Both the position numbers and the translations under genes were made by a program. The notes below the pieces were generated by a model, which saw only the letters and a list, made by a program, of their open reading frames with translations, had not been told where the DNA came from and made no database searches. 64,000 nucleotides of DNA from Microbacterium forte. GTDB lineage: Bacteria > Actinomycetota > Actinomycetes > Actinomycetales > Microbacteriaceae. The stretch covers positions 1,426,001 to 1,490,000 of the forward strand of contig NZ_CP116871.1 of assembly GCF_031885415.1 (NCBI RefSeq), read 5' to 3'. Shown one piece after another: positions 20,115-31,044 of this stretch. Every line of letters starts with the position of its first letter. Position 1 is the first letter of the stretch.

Positions 20115-20918
20115 TCACTGCTTGCCTGGCCGCTTGCGCTCGTTCCAGGCTGCGAGTGCCGATGCCGCGGCGCCGGCTGCGCGATCGATCGCGTCGGCGG
20201 AGCGGCTGATCATGTCCTGCGCGGCGTCCTGCCAGGCCGACGACGGCTGGGGGGCCTCGCCCGCCTGAACCCTCGCCGAATGCTCCGCGGCCTCGAAGGC
20301 GCGCTCGAGGTCGGCGACGGCGTCGCGGTAGGCGGCGAAGTCCTCAGCGCTGACCCGCCCGGTGGCGGCGCGGCGCATCTCGACCGCATGCGCTGCCGCC
20401 CGGAGATACGCCGCTGTCGCGGGCTGCTTGACGTCGGTCATCGCCGGGTACGCGATCTGCAGGCCCGCATCGGTCTCATAGTTCATCCATCGCACGACGA
20501 TCGCCTCATGCTGTGCCTGGAGACGCTCCAGGGGGCGAGGGGCGGATGCTGCGGGGATCGCCGCGCGCGCGGCGTTGAGCCGAACCTGCTTGGCGCGCAC
20601 GTCTGCGGCGGCGGCCTTGGCATCGTTCTCCTTGGCGCGCAGCATCCGCTTGGCACCGGCCACCTGCTCGGGAGTCGCACGGCGCGCGCTGCGCTCGGCC
20701 GAGATGCGCGCGACGTCGGCCCTGGCCAACTTCACGGCCATCCGTCGTTCGACCGCCGTCTGCTGCGCGGCCTTGAGATCGTGCCGGGCCGCGTCGTACT
20801 CGAGCCGACGGCCGCTCTTCGTGCTGCGACGACGCAACCCGACCGCCCCGGCCGCGACTCCGCCGGCCGCGACGGGCGCGATCCACCACAACTCGACGGC
20901 GAGAAGCAACGGATCCAT
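20115..20918 (-). CDS. Uncharacterised membrane-anchored coiled-coil protein
   Basis: I do not recognise a family. The 267-residue protein opens with one hydrophobic segment (about residues 3-27, VELWWIAPVAAGGVAAGAVG) followed by RRR, so it should be an N-terminally anchored membrane protein with its bulk in the cytoplasm. Residues about 35-125 are Ala/Arg/Lys/Glu-rich with few helix breakers and look like a long coiled coil. A second helical part (residues 140-240) contains WMNYETDAGLQIAYPAMTDV. The end is basic. It is a single-gene unit with TAGCAT six bases before the ATG, hence probably leaderless. Confidence 0.75.
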   Translation of the reverse strand: MDPLLLAVELWWIAPVAAGGVAAGAVGLRRRSTKSGRRLEYDAARHDLKAAQQTAVERRMAVKLARADVARISAERSARRATPEQVAGAKRMLRAKENDAKAAAADVRAKQVRLNAARAAIPAASAPRPLERLQAQHEAIVVRWMNYETDAGLQIAYPAMTDVKQPATAAYLRAAAHAVEMRRAATGRVSAEDFAAYRDAVADLERAFEAAEHSARVQAGEAPQPSSAWQDAAQDMISRSADAIDRAAGAAASALAAWNERKRPGKQ

Positions 20919-20978
20919 ACTTCGATGCTACCCAGGCCGACGCCTCACCGCTCCGCCGTCTCCCCGACGTACGACCGA

Positions 20979-21005
20979 GGCCACGACCGATGATCGGTCG
21001 TGGCC
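20979..21005 (-). terminator. Terminator of the ABC exporter operon
   Basis: GGCCACGACCGAT (20979-20991) and ATCGGTCGTGGCC (20993-21005) are a perfect inverted repeat around a single base, so the actual stem is about 11-12 bp with a small loop. It lies 24 bases after the exporter stop codon. Confidence 0.85.
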
Positions 21006-21029
21006 CCGGTGTTCAGGAATCGGGCTCGT

Positions 21030-22844
21030 TCACACCAGGGTCTCCTGCCAGGCGGCGTGCAGCTGCGCGAACTTGCCCGTGCCGCTGATGAGCGCCTCGG
21101 GCGTGTCATCCTCGATGATCTTCCCGTGCTCCATCACCAGCACCCGGTCGGCGATCGCGACCGTCGAGAGACGGTGCGCGATGATGATCGCCGTGCGGTC
21201 CTTGAGCAGCGTCTGCAGCGCGTCCTGAATCAGACGCTCCGAGGGGATGTCGAGCGACGCGGTGGCCTCGTCGAGGATCAGCACCGCAGGGTCGGCGAGG
21301 AACGCTCGGGCGAACGAGATCAGCTGACGCTGACCTGCCGACACACGACCACCGCGCTTGTTGACGTCGGTGCGGTACCCGTCGGGCAGCGACGAGATGA
21401 ACTCGTCCGCCCCGACGGCGCGGGCAGCCGCGCGGATCTCGTCGAGCGAGGCGTCGGGCTTTCCGAGAGCGATGTTGTCGGCGACCGTTCCGCTGAAGAG
21501 ATAAGCCTCCTGCGTCACCATGACGATGGCCCGGCGGAGATCCTTCGGGTGCAGGTTGCGCAGGTCGACTCCGTCGAGCGTCACCTTTCCGATCGACGGG
21601 TCGTAGAACCGGGAGATCAGCTTCGCGAGCGTGGACTTCCCCGCTCCGGTGGTGCCCACCAGAGCGATGGTCTGCCCAGCGGGGATGTCGAGCGAGAAGT
21701 TCGGCAGGATCGTCTTCTCACCGTTGTAGCCGAACGTCACCCCATCGAACTCGATGTGTCCTCGCGACTCCCAGAGATCGACCGGCTTCTCAGGATCCGG
21801 AACGGTCGGCACCTCCTCGAGCACGCCGGACACCTTCTCCAGCGCCGCCGTGGCGGACTGGTAGGAGTTGAGGAACATCGCGATCTCCTGCATCGGAGCG
21901 AAGAAGTTGCGCACGTACAGCACAGCCGACAGCAGCACGCCGACGGTGAGTGCCCCCTCGGACACTCGGATGCCACCCCAGAGCACGACGATGCCGAGCA
22001 CCAGAGCCGCGACGCCCATCAGACCGGGCTCGAACGTGCCGAACAGCAGCATCGAGCGTCGGTTGACATCCCGATAATCGCCCGCGATCTTCTGGAACGC
22101 CACATCGTTGCGGGGTTCCTTGCGGAACGCCTTCACCGCTCGGATGCCCGTCATCGTCTCGACGAACTGCACGATCACCTTCGCGCTGATCACGCGCGAC
22201 TCGCGGTAGACGAGCTGAGAGCGCGAGTAGAACCAGCGCATCAGGAAGAACAGCGGCACGCCGCCGATCGCGAGGATGAGCCCGGACTGCCAGTCCCACA
22301 CGCACAGTGCGATGAACGTGAACAGGCCGAACAGCACGCCGGAGACGAGCTCGTTCAGTCCGCCGTCGAGAAGCTCCTTGATCGAGTCGAGATCGCTCGT
22401 CTGGCGCGAGATGATGCGACCGGACGTGTACGACTCGTGGAACTCCAGGCTGAGGCGCTGAGTGTGCAGGAAGATCCGCTTGCGGAGGTCCAGCAGCACG
22501 GCCTGCGTGAGCTTGGCCGCGATGATGACGTACCAGGCGATCATCGCCGCCGCGACCGCCCCGGCGAGGAGGTAGATCCCGCCGATCATGAAGGTCGGCA
22601 TCCAGTCCGCGCGCTCGAGCACGGCGGGCAGGGCCCGGTCGAGCCCGATGCTGATCAGGATCGGGCCGGCGACCTGGAGCGCCGTCGAGATCACGAGCAC
22701 GATCGCCGCGAGCGCGATCTGCGCCTTGAGGGGACGCACGAGCGAGCCCAGCAGTCGGAGCGAGCGACGCCGGATGGCCCGGCTCTCCTCCTTGGTGTAG
22801 CTGGAGCGGTCTTCGTCCTGGGTTCCGGTGATCGCGGTGCTCAT
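21030..22844 (-). CDS. ABC exporter half-transporter (permease-ATPase), second subunit
   Basis: The 604-residue protein has six N-terminal membrane helices (type I exporter fold, about residues 25-330) and a C-terminal nucleotide-binding domain with Walker A (GTTGAGKST), signature [13 protein letters not shown] and Walker [14 protein letters not shown]. The Glu after the Walker B aspartate is present, so this site should be hydrolytic. It overlaps the partner half-transporter by ATGA, which points to a heterodimer of the TmrAB/BmrCD or Msba-like kind exporting drugs, lipids or peptides. Substrate is unknown. Confidence 0.92.
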   Translation of the reverse strand: MSTAITGTQDEDRSSYTKEESRAIRRRSLRLLGSLVRPLKAQIALAAIVLVISTALQVAGPILISIGLDRALPAVLERADWMPTFMIGGIYLLAGAVAAAMIAWYVIIAAKLTQAVLLDLRKRIFLHTQRLSLEFHESYTSGRIISRQTSDLDSIKELLDGGLNELVSGVLFGLFTFIALCVWDWQSGLILAIGGVPLFFLMRWFYSRSQLVYRESRVISAKVIVQFVETMTGIRAVKAFRKEPRNDVAFQKIAGDYRDVNRRSMLLFGTFEPGLMGVAALVLGIVVLWGGIRVSEGALTVGVLLSAVLYVRNFFAPMQEIAMFLNSYQSATAALEKVSGVLEEVPTVPDPEKPVDLWESRGHIEFDGVTFGYNGEKTILPNFSLDIPAGQTIALVGTTGAGKSTLAKLISRFYDPSIGKVTLDGVDLRNLHPKDLRRAIVMVTQEAYLFSGTVADNIALGKPDASLDEIRAAARAVGADEFISSLPDGYRTDVNKRGGRVSAGQRQLISFARAFLADPAVLILDEATASLDIPSERLIQDALQTLLKDRTAIIIAHRLSTVAIADRVLVMEHGKIIEDDTPEALISGTGKFAQLHAAWQETLV

Positions 22845-24772
22845 CGCTGCACCTCCTTCTCGGTGATGATGTCTTGGTCGGCGGCATGCTCGCGGATCCC
22901 GGCCTGAACTGTGGCGTCGATCTCAGCCTGCTCGTCGCGGATGATCGGGATGGCGCCCGTACGCGCCGCCTCCTCGGCCTCGAGGCTCGAGATGACGTGC
23001 CGGTAGTGACGGCTCGTCCTCAGCAGTTCGCTGTGGGTTCCGACGGCGGTGACGCGGCCGGCCTCGAGCAGCGCCACGCGGTCGGCGAGGGCCACGGTCG
23101 AGGGGCGGTGCGCCACGATCATCGCCGTGGTGTCTGCCAGCACGTGCCGCAGCGCCTCTTCGACGAGAGCCTCGGTGTCGACGTCGAGCGCGGACAGCGG
23201 GTCGTCGAGCACGAGCACCTTCGGGTTCGCGGCGACGGCCCTGGCGAGTGCCAGACGCTGACGCTGCCCACCGGAGAGGCTCAGCCCCTCCTCGCCGATG
23301 ACGGTCTCGACGCCCTCGGGCAACGAGTCCACGAAGGCCGCCTGGGCGACCTCGAGAGCCTCGCGCAGCACACGCTCGCCCTCCTCGCTGTGCACGTCGA
23401 GGTCGGCGCGCCCCAGCAGCACGTTCTCACGAACGGTCGCCGAGAACAGCGTGGCGTCTTCGAAGGCCATCGCGATGTGCTGGCGCAGCTCGGCGAGCGG
23501 CAGATCCCGCACGTCGACGCCGTCGAGCGTGACCCGCCCGCCGGTGACGTCATAGAGACGCGTCGGCAGCGTGGTCAGCGTGGTCTTGCCGCTGCCGGTC
23601 AGTCCGACGAGCGCCATGGTCTCGCCCGGCCGCAGCACGAGATCGATGCCGTCGAGCAGGTCGCGTTCGTGCTCTCCTGCGTCCTGGTACCGGAAGTGCG
23701 CCGCCTCGAAAGCCAGCTCGCCGCGGGGTTCCGCGATGTGCACCGGGTGCTCGGGGTCGGTGATGGAGTTCGTCTCGGCGTAGATGTCGAACACGCGGTC
23801 GGTCGCCGTGCGCGCATCGAGCATGAACGAGAACAGGAAGCCGATCGACTCGATCGGCCAGCGGAGCACCACGGCCATGGCGAAGAACGCGAACAGCTGC
23901 GCCTGATCGATCTCGCCCTGCGAGATGAGCCAGATGCCCGACATCAGGCTGAGGCCGAAGGCGATCTGCGGCATGAGGTCGAGCCAGAACCAGATCGACG
24001 CGATCGCGCCGGCCTTGCTCATCTCGGTCTCGCGAAGCGTCTCGGCCTGACGACTGAAGCGACCGAGGGCGTGCTTGCCGCGACCGAAGGCCTTGAGCAC
24101 GCGGATGCCGTGCACGCTCTCCTCGACGCTGGTCGCGAGGTCGCCGGCCTGGTCCTGGCTGCGGCGCGTGAGCGCGCCGTAGCGCTTCTCGAAGAGATAG
24201 CCGCGGATCCACAGCGGAATGGCGGTGACGATGAAGATGACGCCCAGCAGCCAGTGCCAGCGGAACAGCAGCACCGAGCCGATGATGATCGTCAGCACGT
24301 TGACCACGAGCAGCACGAGACCGAACGCCAGCCACCGGCGGATCAGGCCGATGTCCTGCATCATGCGGCTCAGCAGCTGCCCCGACTGCCAGCGGTCGTG
24401 GAACGAGACCGGCAGCGTCTGGAGTCGCGAGTAGAGCTCGGTGCGCATCTTGTACTCGACCTGCGTCGCGGGGTTGAGCACGAACTGGCGGCGCAGCCAC
24501 ACCATCAGCGCCTCACCGAGGGCGAGACCGAAGACCGCGAGCGCACCCCAGGCGATGGCGTCGAGCGCGCCGGTCTGCACCGGTCCGCGCATGATCTGCT
24601 CCAGCACGATCGGAATCATCAGCGCGATGATCGCGGCCACGAGGGCGCTGGCGGCACCTCCGGCGAGCCGCCAGATGACGGGCTTCACGAAGGGCTTCAG
24701 GCGCCACAGGGCTGCCGGCGTGGAGAGGGACGAGGAGGAAGAAGCGTTCTGCGATGAAGGCGAGGAAGACAT
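22841..24772 (-). CDS. ABC exporter half-transporter (permease-ATPase), first subunit
   Basis: This partner of about 643 residues has a Ser-rich start, six membrane helices and an ATPase domain with Walker A (GLTGSGKTT), signature [15 protein letters not shown] and Walker [14 protein letters not shown]. Here the residue after the Walker B aspartate is Asp instead of the catalytic Glu, the usual degenerate site of heterodimeric exporters. A longer frame opens at 24850, but the added 26 residues are Pro/Ser-rich and that DNA can fold into two hairpins, so I start at 24772 (MSSSPSSQ). The ribosome binding site there is weak (GAGAG), so either start is possible. A short leader ORF precedes it. 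Confidence 0.88.
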   Translation of the reverse strand: MSSSPSSQNASSSSSLSTPAALWRLKPFVKPVIWRLAGGAASALVAAIIALMIPIVLEQIMRGPVQTGALDAIAWGALAVFGLALGEALMVWLRRQFVLNPATQVEYKMRTELYSRLQTLPVSFHDRWQSGQLLSRMMQDIGLIRRWLAFGLVLLVVNVLTIIIGSVLLFRWHWLLGVIFIVTAIPLWIRGYLFEKRYGALTRRSQDQAGDLATSVEESVHGIRVLKAFGRGKHALGRFSRQAETLRETEMSKAGAIASIWFWLDLMPQIAFGLSLMSGIWLISQGEIDQAQLFAFFAMAVVLRWPIESIGFLFSFMLDARTATDRVFDIYAETNSITDPEHPVHIAEPRGELAFEAAHFRYQDAGEHERDLLDGIDLVLRPGETMALVGLTGSGKTTLTTLPTRLYDVTGGRVTLDGVDVRDLPLAELRQHIAMAFEDATLFSATVRENVLLGRADLDVHSEEGERVLREALEVAQAAFVDSLPEGVETVIGEEGLSLSGGQRQRLALARAVAANPKVLVLDDPLSALDVDTEALVEEALRHVLADTTAMIVAHRPSTVALADRVALLEAGRVTAVGTHSELLRTSRHYRHVISSLEAEEAARTGAIPIIRDEQAEIDATVQAGIREHAADQDIITEKEVQR

Positions 24773-24803
24773 GTCTCTCAGACGAGTTTCGTATGGGGAA
24801 GCG

Positions 24804-24845
24804 GTTGCTGAAGGGGGCGGACGCAGCAACGGACTCTCGGAGTCC
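24804..24845 (-). promoter_or_regulatory. Two adjacent hairpins in the exporter mRNA leader
   Basis: GTTGCTG / CAGCAAC (24804-24810 and 24824-24830, 13-base loop) and GGACTC / GAGTCC (24831-24836 and 24840-24845, 3-base loop) are perfect stems that abut each other. They lie between the 21-codon leader ORF and the chosen exporter start, where an attenuator or ribosome-masking structure would be expected. If translation really starts at 24850 they would be inside coding sequence. Confidence 0.45.
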
Positions 24846-24881
24846 GGCATCCGGTGAGGTCGTGCGTGTCGGAAAGTGGCT

Positions 24882-24947
24882 CTAGCGGAGCGGGCGCACC
24901 GGGGTCGAGCCGAGAGCGGCGATCTGCACAGCGGCGATCGATGTCAT
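24882..24947 (-). CDS. Short leader ORF (21 codons) upstream of the ABC exporter
   Basis: An ATG at 24947 is preceded by the near-perfect Shine-Dalgarno GAGGAGG at 5 bases, much stronger than that of the exporter itself. The frame encodes 21 residues, beginning [17 protein letters not shown] and ending RPLR, then TAG. A promoter with TTGCGC and TAGGCT lies about 55 bases upstream. The peptide ends 31 bases before the earliest and 109 bases before the chosen start of the exporter. Strongly initiated short ORFs in front of exporter genes are known to act as leader peptides that sense translation inhibitors. Whether this one does, or instead makes a functional small protein, is inference. Confidence 0.6.
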   Translation of the reverse strand: MTSIAAVQIAALGSTPVRPLR

Positions 24948-24999
24948 GGTGTCCTCCTCAGGCTCGGCGATGTCGTCCCGGTCGGTGCGACAGCCCACC

Positions 25000-25029
25000 A
25001 GCCTATTCCTGTGAACAAGCTGAGCGCAA
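25000..25029 (-). promoter_or_regulatory. Promoter of the leader ORF / ABC exporter operon
   Basis: Read on the minus strand, TTGCGC (25029-25024) and TAGGCT (25005-25000) are separated by 18 bases. Transcription would begin near 24993, giving a leader of roughly 45 bases before the short ORF. Confidence 0.65.
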
Positions 25030-25139
25030 GAGAGATTCCCGATTCCTCGACGCCGTCTTCCTCTGGCGACATCGCATGCCGGGATGCCCGTCTCGGTGAC
25101 GGGCGATAGCGCTTCAGCGCCGGCCGACGATTCTGCGAC

Positions 25140-25637
25140 TCACCCCCGCGCGGCTTCCCTCTCCAACAGACTCGCCTTGACGTCGAGGCCCCACGCGAAC
25201 CCGCCGAGCGTGCCGTCGGAGCGCAGCACGCGATGGCACGGGACGAACAGCGCCGGAGCGTTGCGCGCGCAGATCGAGGCAGCGGCCCGCACCGCCCGAG
25301 GGTTGCCGAGCCGCGCCGCGAACGAGGTGTAGGTCAGCGGCTCCCCCGGCTCGATCTCACGCAGCGCCGACCATCCGGCCAGCTGCAGCGTCGTGCCCGT
25401 CTGCTTCACCGCGACCGCGTCGATCGCCGAGAGGTCTCCGGCGTAGAACTCGAGCGCCGCGGCTGCCGCATCCGTGTCGCGCTCGCGCACCTGAGTCGGT
25501 CGCCCCTGGGCCGAGAGGCGGGCGACGATCGTCGCCTGATCGGCAGTCCATCCCGAGGAAAGCACTCGCTGATGCTCGTCGGCGAGGATGGTGAACGGCC
25601 CGTCCGGGGTCTCGATGGTCTGGATGATGGCGTTCAT
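25140..25637 (-). CDS. ogt: Methylated-DNA--[protein]-cysteine S-methyltransferase
   Basis: The 165-residue protein is of normal Ogt/MGMT length with the methyl-acceptor motif [19 protein letters not shown] (Cys134) and the helix-turn-helix region [19 protein letters not shown] that flips the damaged base. It removes methyl groups from O6-methylguanine in a suicide reaction. The start at 25637 overlaps the Ada/AlkA stop by ATGA, so the two repair proteins are made together. A longer frame upstream is inside the neighbouring gene and is not used. Confidence 0.95.
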   Translation of the reverse strand: MNAIIQTIETPDGPFTILADEHQRVLSSGWTADQATIVARLSAQGRPTQVRERDTDAAAAALEFYAGDLSAIDAVAVKQTGTTLQLAGWSALREIEPGEPLTYTSFAARLGNPRAVRAAASICARNAPALFVPCHRVLRSDGTLGGFAWGLDVKASLLEREAARG

Positions 25638-27133
25638 GGGGTCTCCTTCACAAGGGTGGTGGTCTGGGACGCGCGCGTCCGTCGCACAGGGCGGGCCGGT
25701 GCTGCGCGCCAGAGATGTGCGCTGAGATAGCTGCGCCACGGGGCGGTGCGCTCCGCCCACGCGACGAGCGGCCGCGGATCGCCCGGAAGCCCGGACGCGG
25801 CGGCCCCTGCGCGCAGTGCGACATCGCCGGGGAGAAGCACGTCGGGGTCGCCGAGCACGCGCATCCGCACGTAGTCGGCCGTCCAGGGACCGATGCCCGG
25901 CATCGCGAGCAGGGCGGCTCGCTGCTCGACGCCGTCGTCTCCGACCGTGAGCGGGAGCGAGCCGTCGGCGAGAGCTGCCGCAGCACCGACGATCGCCCTG
26001 ATACGAGCCCCCGGCCCGCGCAGCACCTCGGCCCCTCGCTCGGCGATCGCCGACATCGTGGGGAACAGAAGCCCCTGCTCCGTGCGCTCCCCCAGCGCCT
26101 CGGTCAGGGCCGTCAGGGCAGTGCGAGCGGCGACGACCGTGATCTGCTGACCGATCATCGCGCGGATCAGCATCTCATGCGGATCCGCCGAACCGGGCAC
26201 ACGGATGCCGGGAGTGCGCGCGACGAGCGGAGCGAGCTGCGGATGCGCGCTCAGCGCCTCGTCGACGGCAAGAGGGTCGGCGTCGAGATCGAAGATCCGT
26301 CGCACGGTCGACACCAGCGGAGCGAGGTCGCCGAGCTGCGCGACACGGGCACGCAGGTGCAGTCGCTCCGTCGCATCCTGCCTCACCTCGAACCATGCGG
26401 GCCCGCCCGCCATGCGCAGATGACGCGAGAACGACGTGGCCGTGGCCTCTTCGACCCCCGACACCGCACGGGCCGCCATCCAGTGGAAGACGCCGGCCGC
26501 ATCGAGAGGACCGCGATACGGGAGGACGAGGTCGATCGCGCCGGGAGCAGCCGACGCCGGCGTCTTCCGACGGGCCCTGAGCTCGCCCGGCGTCAGGCCG
26601 AACACCTCGCGGATCGTGTCGTTGCACTGCCGGATGCTCGCGAAGCCCGCGGAGAACGCGACGTCGGAGATCTGCATGTCCGTGCCGACGAGCAGCATCC
26701 GCGCCGTGTGCGCCCGGTGCGCCCGCGCGAGGGCGAGAGGACCCGCACCGAGCTCGGTCGAGAGCAGCCGGGTGAGGTGCCGGGTCGAGTATCCGAGACG
26801 CACGGCGAGCCCGGAGACCCCCTCGCGCTCGACCACGCCCGAGGCGATGAGACGCATCGCCCGAGCCGCGACGTCGCTGCGCAGATCCCACGCGGGTGAG
26901 CCGGGGGCCGCCTCGGGGAGGCATCGTTTGCACGCCCGGAAGCCCGCCTCGTGAGCCGCCGCGCTGGTCGGGTAGAAGGTGACGTTCTGCGGCTTGGGTG
27001 TGCGCGCGGGGCAGCTCGGCCGGCAGTAGATGCCGGTGGAGCTCACGGCGGTCACGAACTGACCGTCGAAGCGCGTGTCACGTGCGCTGATCGCGCGATA
27101 TCGCTCGTCGAAGTCGGTCACGGGGAAGCTCAT
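25634..27133 (-). CDS. alkA: Ada-like regulator fused to AlkA DNA-3-methyladenine glycosylase
   Basis: The 499-residue protein has three parts. Residues 1-75 are the Ada metal-binding domain with the four cysteines Cys37, Cys41, Cys68 and Cys71 (YCRPSC ... CKRC), where the first accepts a methyl group from DNA phosphotriesters. Residues about 90-180 are an AraC-type DNA-binding domain ([20 protein letters not shown]). The remainder is an AlkA N-terminal domain plus HhH-GPD glycosylase ([20 protein letters not shown]). So damage sensing, regulation and base excision are in one chain, while the O6-methylguanine acceptor is the separate coupled ogt gene. Confidence 0.95.
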   Translation of the reverse strand: MSFPVTDFDERYRAISARDTRFDGQFVTAVSSTGIYCRPSCPARTPKPQNVTFYPTSAAAHEAGFRACKRCLPEAAPGSPAWDLRSDVAARAMRLIASGVVEREGVSGLAVRLGYSTRHLTRLLSTELGAGPLALARAHRAHTARMLLVGTDMQISDVAFSAGFASIRQCNDTIREVFGLTPGELRARRKTPASAAPGAIDLVLPYRGPLDAAGVFHWMAARAVSGVEEATATSFSRHLRMAGGPAWFEVRQDATERLHLRARVAQLGDLAPLVSTVRRIFDLDADPLAVDEALSAHPQLAPLVARTPGIRVPGSADPHEMLIRAMIGQQITVVAARTALTALTEALGERTEQGLLFPTMSAIAERGAEVLRGPGARIRAIVGAAAALADGSLPLTVGDDGVEQRAALLAMPGIGPWTADYVRMRVLGDPDVLLPGDVALRAGAAASGLPGDPRPLVAWAERTAPWRSYLSAHLWRAAPARPVRRTRASQTTTLVKETP

Positions 27134-27220
27134 GGCTCCACTCTGTCATGCTCCTCCGACGCCGACTGGCGGAAATCGGACATCACTGTGGACTTCGATC
27201 TCGACCCCCTGCAGACAGCG

Positions 27221-27258
27221 CGAGACCCCTCGCGCCGACGTCGACGCGAGGGGTCTCG
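27221..27258. terminator. Terminator after purH
   Basis: CGAGACCCCTCGCG (27221-27234) and CGCGAGGGGTCTCG (27245-27258) form a perfect 14-bp stem around a 10-base loop, 29 bases after the purH stop codon. Confidence 0.9.
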
Positions 27259-27287
27259 GAGGTGCTGCGACCCTGGGGCCGGACTCC

Positions 27288-28895
<1,608 letters not shown>

Positions 28896-28935
28896 GAGGG
28901 GCTCCTTCGTGCGAGGGGGGCGTGCGTGGATCGGG

Positions 28936-29523
28936 TCAGGATGCGGAGGTCAGCGAGAGCTCGCCGGTCGCGATGCGGCGCACCACGTCGATGAGCAGTC
29001 GGCGTTCGACGGGCTTGATGCGCTCGTGCAGGCTGTGCTCGGTGTCGCCTGCGACGACCGGCACCCTCTCCTGGGCGAGGATCGGCCCGGTGTCGACGCC
29101 GTCGTCGACCACGATCACGCTCGCGCCGGTCTCCGAGACGCCCGCGGCGAGCGCATCGCGCACTCCGTGTGCACCGGGGAACTCAGGCAGGTAGGCGGGA
29201 TGCGTGTTGATGAGCCGCGGCGCGAGGTCCGCGACGAGCGCAGCGGGAAGCAGGCGCATCAGGCCGCTGAGCACGACGAGGTCTGCATTCCAGACCGCGA
29301 GCTGTCGGCCGAGTTCTTCACCCCACGCCTCACGAGACTCGTGCTCGTGCCAGGGAACCGTGAAGCTCGGGATGCCGAACTCCTCGGCGTGGGCGAGGCC
29401 ATCGGCTTCGCGGTCGGCGCCGACGACCACCACCCGCGCAGGAAAATCGGGGTGGCGAGCAGCCTCGAGGAGGGCGCGAAGGTTCGAGCCGGTGCCCGAG
29501 ATGAGAACGGCGACCGTGAGCAC
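28936..29523 (-). CDS. purN: Phosphoribosylglycinamide formyltransferase
   Basis: The 195-residue protein is PurN by length and motifs: [16 protein letters not shown] at the start, the [25 protein letters not shown] active-site stretch (Asn-His pair of the formyltransferase) and [21 protein letters not shown]. It transfers the formyl group from 10-formyl-THF to GAR in purine synthesis. It starts with GTG at 29523, and TAGACT lies exactly 6 bases upstream, so this start is supported by a leaderless promoter and not by a ribosome binding site. Confidence 0.96.
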   Translation of the reverse strand: MLTVAVLISGTGSNLRALLEAARHPDFPARVVVVGADREADGLAHAEEFGIPSFTVPWHEHESREAWGEELGRQLAVWNADLVVLSGLMRLLPAALVADLAPRLINTHPAYLPEFPGAHGVRDALAAGVSETGASVIVVDDGVDTGPILAQERVPVVAGDTEHSLHERIKPVERRLLIDVVRRIATGELSLTSAS

Positions 29524-29567
29524 GCGCCCAGTCTATCGGGGCCGGCGCCGGGGCCTGACCCCGCGTG

Positions 29568-30953
29568 TCAGCCGACGGGATCCCCGGGGTCGCGCTGGGG
29601 CAGCCGGAATCCCCCCGCGCCATCCAGCGGCGCGGTGTCGTAGTCGGACGCTGCATCGGGCCAGCGAACCATCCCGTCGCCGGGCTCACTCGAGGCGGAA
29701 TCGGATGCCGTCATCTCGGCGACCCACCGGTCGGTGCGCTCCTCCGCGAGCTCGTCCCGGTTCCGAGGCGACAGGAGCAGGATCGCCGCACCGAGCAGGA
29801 CCTCGCCGCCCAGAGCGAGGGCGAAGGGCAGCGCCGCCGGTCCGGCTTCGGCGAGCCGCCCCGGTCCCATCGATCCTCCTGCGAGCAGGGCGGCGACCCC
29901 GGCGACCGCGGCGGTCAGCACACCGATGCCCGCGGCGATCACCGCACGAGGAGCCATTCCGAGAGGGGTTCCCTCCCACACGAGTCGCGAGCGGACGGCC
30001 CATCCTGCGAAGGCTCCCGCTCCGATCGGGAGGATGATCACGATGAGCATCCAGATCGACGTGCTCTCGGGAAGAAGACCGAGCACGGGGATCCCCGGGA
30101 CCACCCCGAGCTGGGTGCCCGCGGGAGACACCGCAGTGCCGACGCCCACCGCGAATCCGGGGCCGGCGAGCCAGGAGGCCGCCCAGACGATGATCGTCGG
30201 CAGATAGGCGAGGTGTCCGAGCGTGATGACTCCGGCGCCGAGCGCGTCGACGCGAGCTGCCTGGAACAACGCGACCATCTCCCCGCCCCGTGCCGCGACG
30301 AGAACGGCGACGGCGACCGCCGAGACAGCGGTGACCCCCACCACGGCGAAGGCCGCCCCGCGGACCGCTGCGCTCGGCACCGGTCCCCAATCGCCCCAGG
30401 AGTCGACGACGTCGTGGATGCGGTCCAGGACGCCGCCGTCGCCGTCTTCCCAGGCGATGCGCACGGCCCCGCACGCGGCGCCCACGAGATAGACCGCGGT
30501 CGGAAGCAGGATGCCCTCTGCGACGGGCGTCTCGACCGCGGCGAGATGCGAGGTCAGCGCGACTCCGGTCGCGATCGCCGCGAACGCGAGGGAACCGGCG
30601 AGCGTGCCGAGCAGCCACGCACCCGCGCGGGCGGCACGGGCGCCGGAGCGAGCCGCGAACAGCAGAGTGAAGACGAGAAACGCGAGCGGAGTCACCGAGA
30701 GCGTGAAAGCGGCAGCGTCGGGCGCGATGCCCGTGGTGCGCAGCACCTCGGTCGAGACGTCGATGCTCAGCGGCACACCGTGGCCGAACTGCCACAGTGA
30801 GCCAGTGAGCGGCCAGAGCGCTCCCCAGTCGGCTGTCACTCCGAACGAGAGCGTCCAGAGCAGGGTGAGCGGCGCCAGCAGAACCACGAGACCGACCGCC
30901 GCAGCGATAGCGGCATCGAAGGCGGCGAGGAGCGCGACGAGGAGGCGTTGCAT
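29568..30953 (-). CDS. DUF6350 family integral membrane protein
   Basis: A 461-residue polytopic membrane protein with about ten hydrophobic segments, starting LLVALLAAFDAAIAAAVGLVVLL and ending in a hydrophilic Asp/Pro-rich tail of about 60 residues. The early WTLSFGVTADWGALWPLTG stretch and the position next to purN and purH are typical of the actinobacterial family named DUF6350 (sometimes called cell-division protein PerM-like). No biochemical role is established. A TAGTCT element lies nine bases before the ATG, suggesting a very short mRNA leader. Confidence 0.8.
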   Translation of the reverse strand: MQRLLVALLAAFDAAIAAAVGLVVLLAPLTLLWTLSFGVTADWGALWPLTGSLWQFGHGVPLSIDVSTEVLRTTGIAPDAAAFTLSVTPLAFLVFTLLFAARSGARAARAGAWLLGTLAGSLAFAAIATGVALTSHLAAVETPVAEGILLPTAVYLVGAACGAVRIAWEDGDGGVLDRIHDVVDSWGDWGPVPSAAVRGAAFAVVGVTAVSAVAVAVLVAARGGEMVALFQAARVDALGAGVITLGHLAYLPTIIVWAASWLAGPGFAVGVGTAVSPAGTQLGVVPGIPVLGLLPESTSIWMLIVIILPIGAGAFAGWAVRSRLVWEGTPLGMAPRAVIAAGIGVLTAAVAGVAALLAGGSMGPGRLAEAGPAALPFALALGGEVLLGAAILLLSPRNRDELAEERTDRWVAEMTASDSASSEPGDGMVRWPDAASDYDTAPLDGAGGFRLPQRDPGDPVG

Positions 30954-31044
30954 ATCGAATCGAGACTACGACGAGAACCCTGTCGTCGCCTGGGGGCGCG
31001 CGCGACTCGCGCGACACGATATCGTCTCCTGCGGAGGTTTCCCG

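Noticed and set aside
24773..24850. N-terminal extension of the first exporter subunit (MPDSESPLL...)
   Set aside because: It lacks a ribosome binding site, is Pro/Ser-rich, and the DNA folds into two adjacent hairpins, so it is more likely untranslated leader, although it cannot be excluded.
31020..31044. Possible riboswitch before the purine permease
   Set aside because: The 90-base leader is too short and shows no three-way-junction pattern with the conserved loop sequences of a purine riboswitch.
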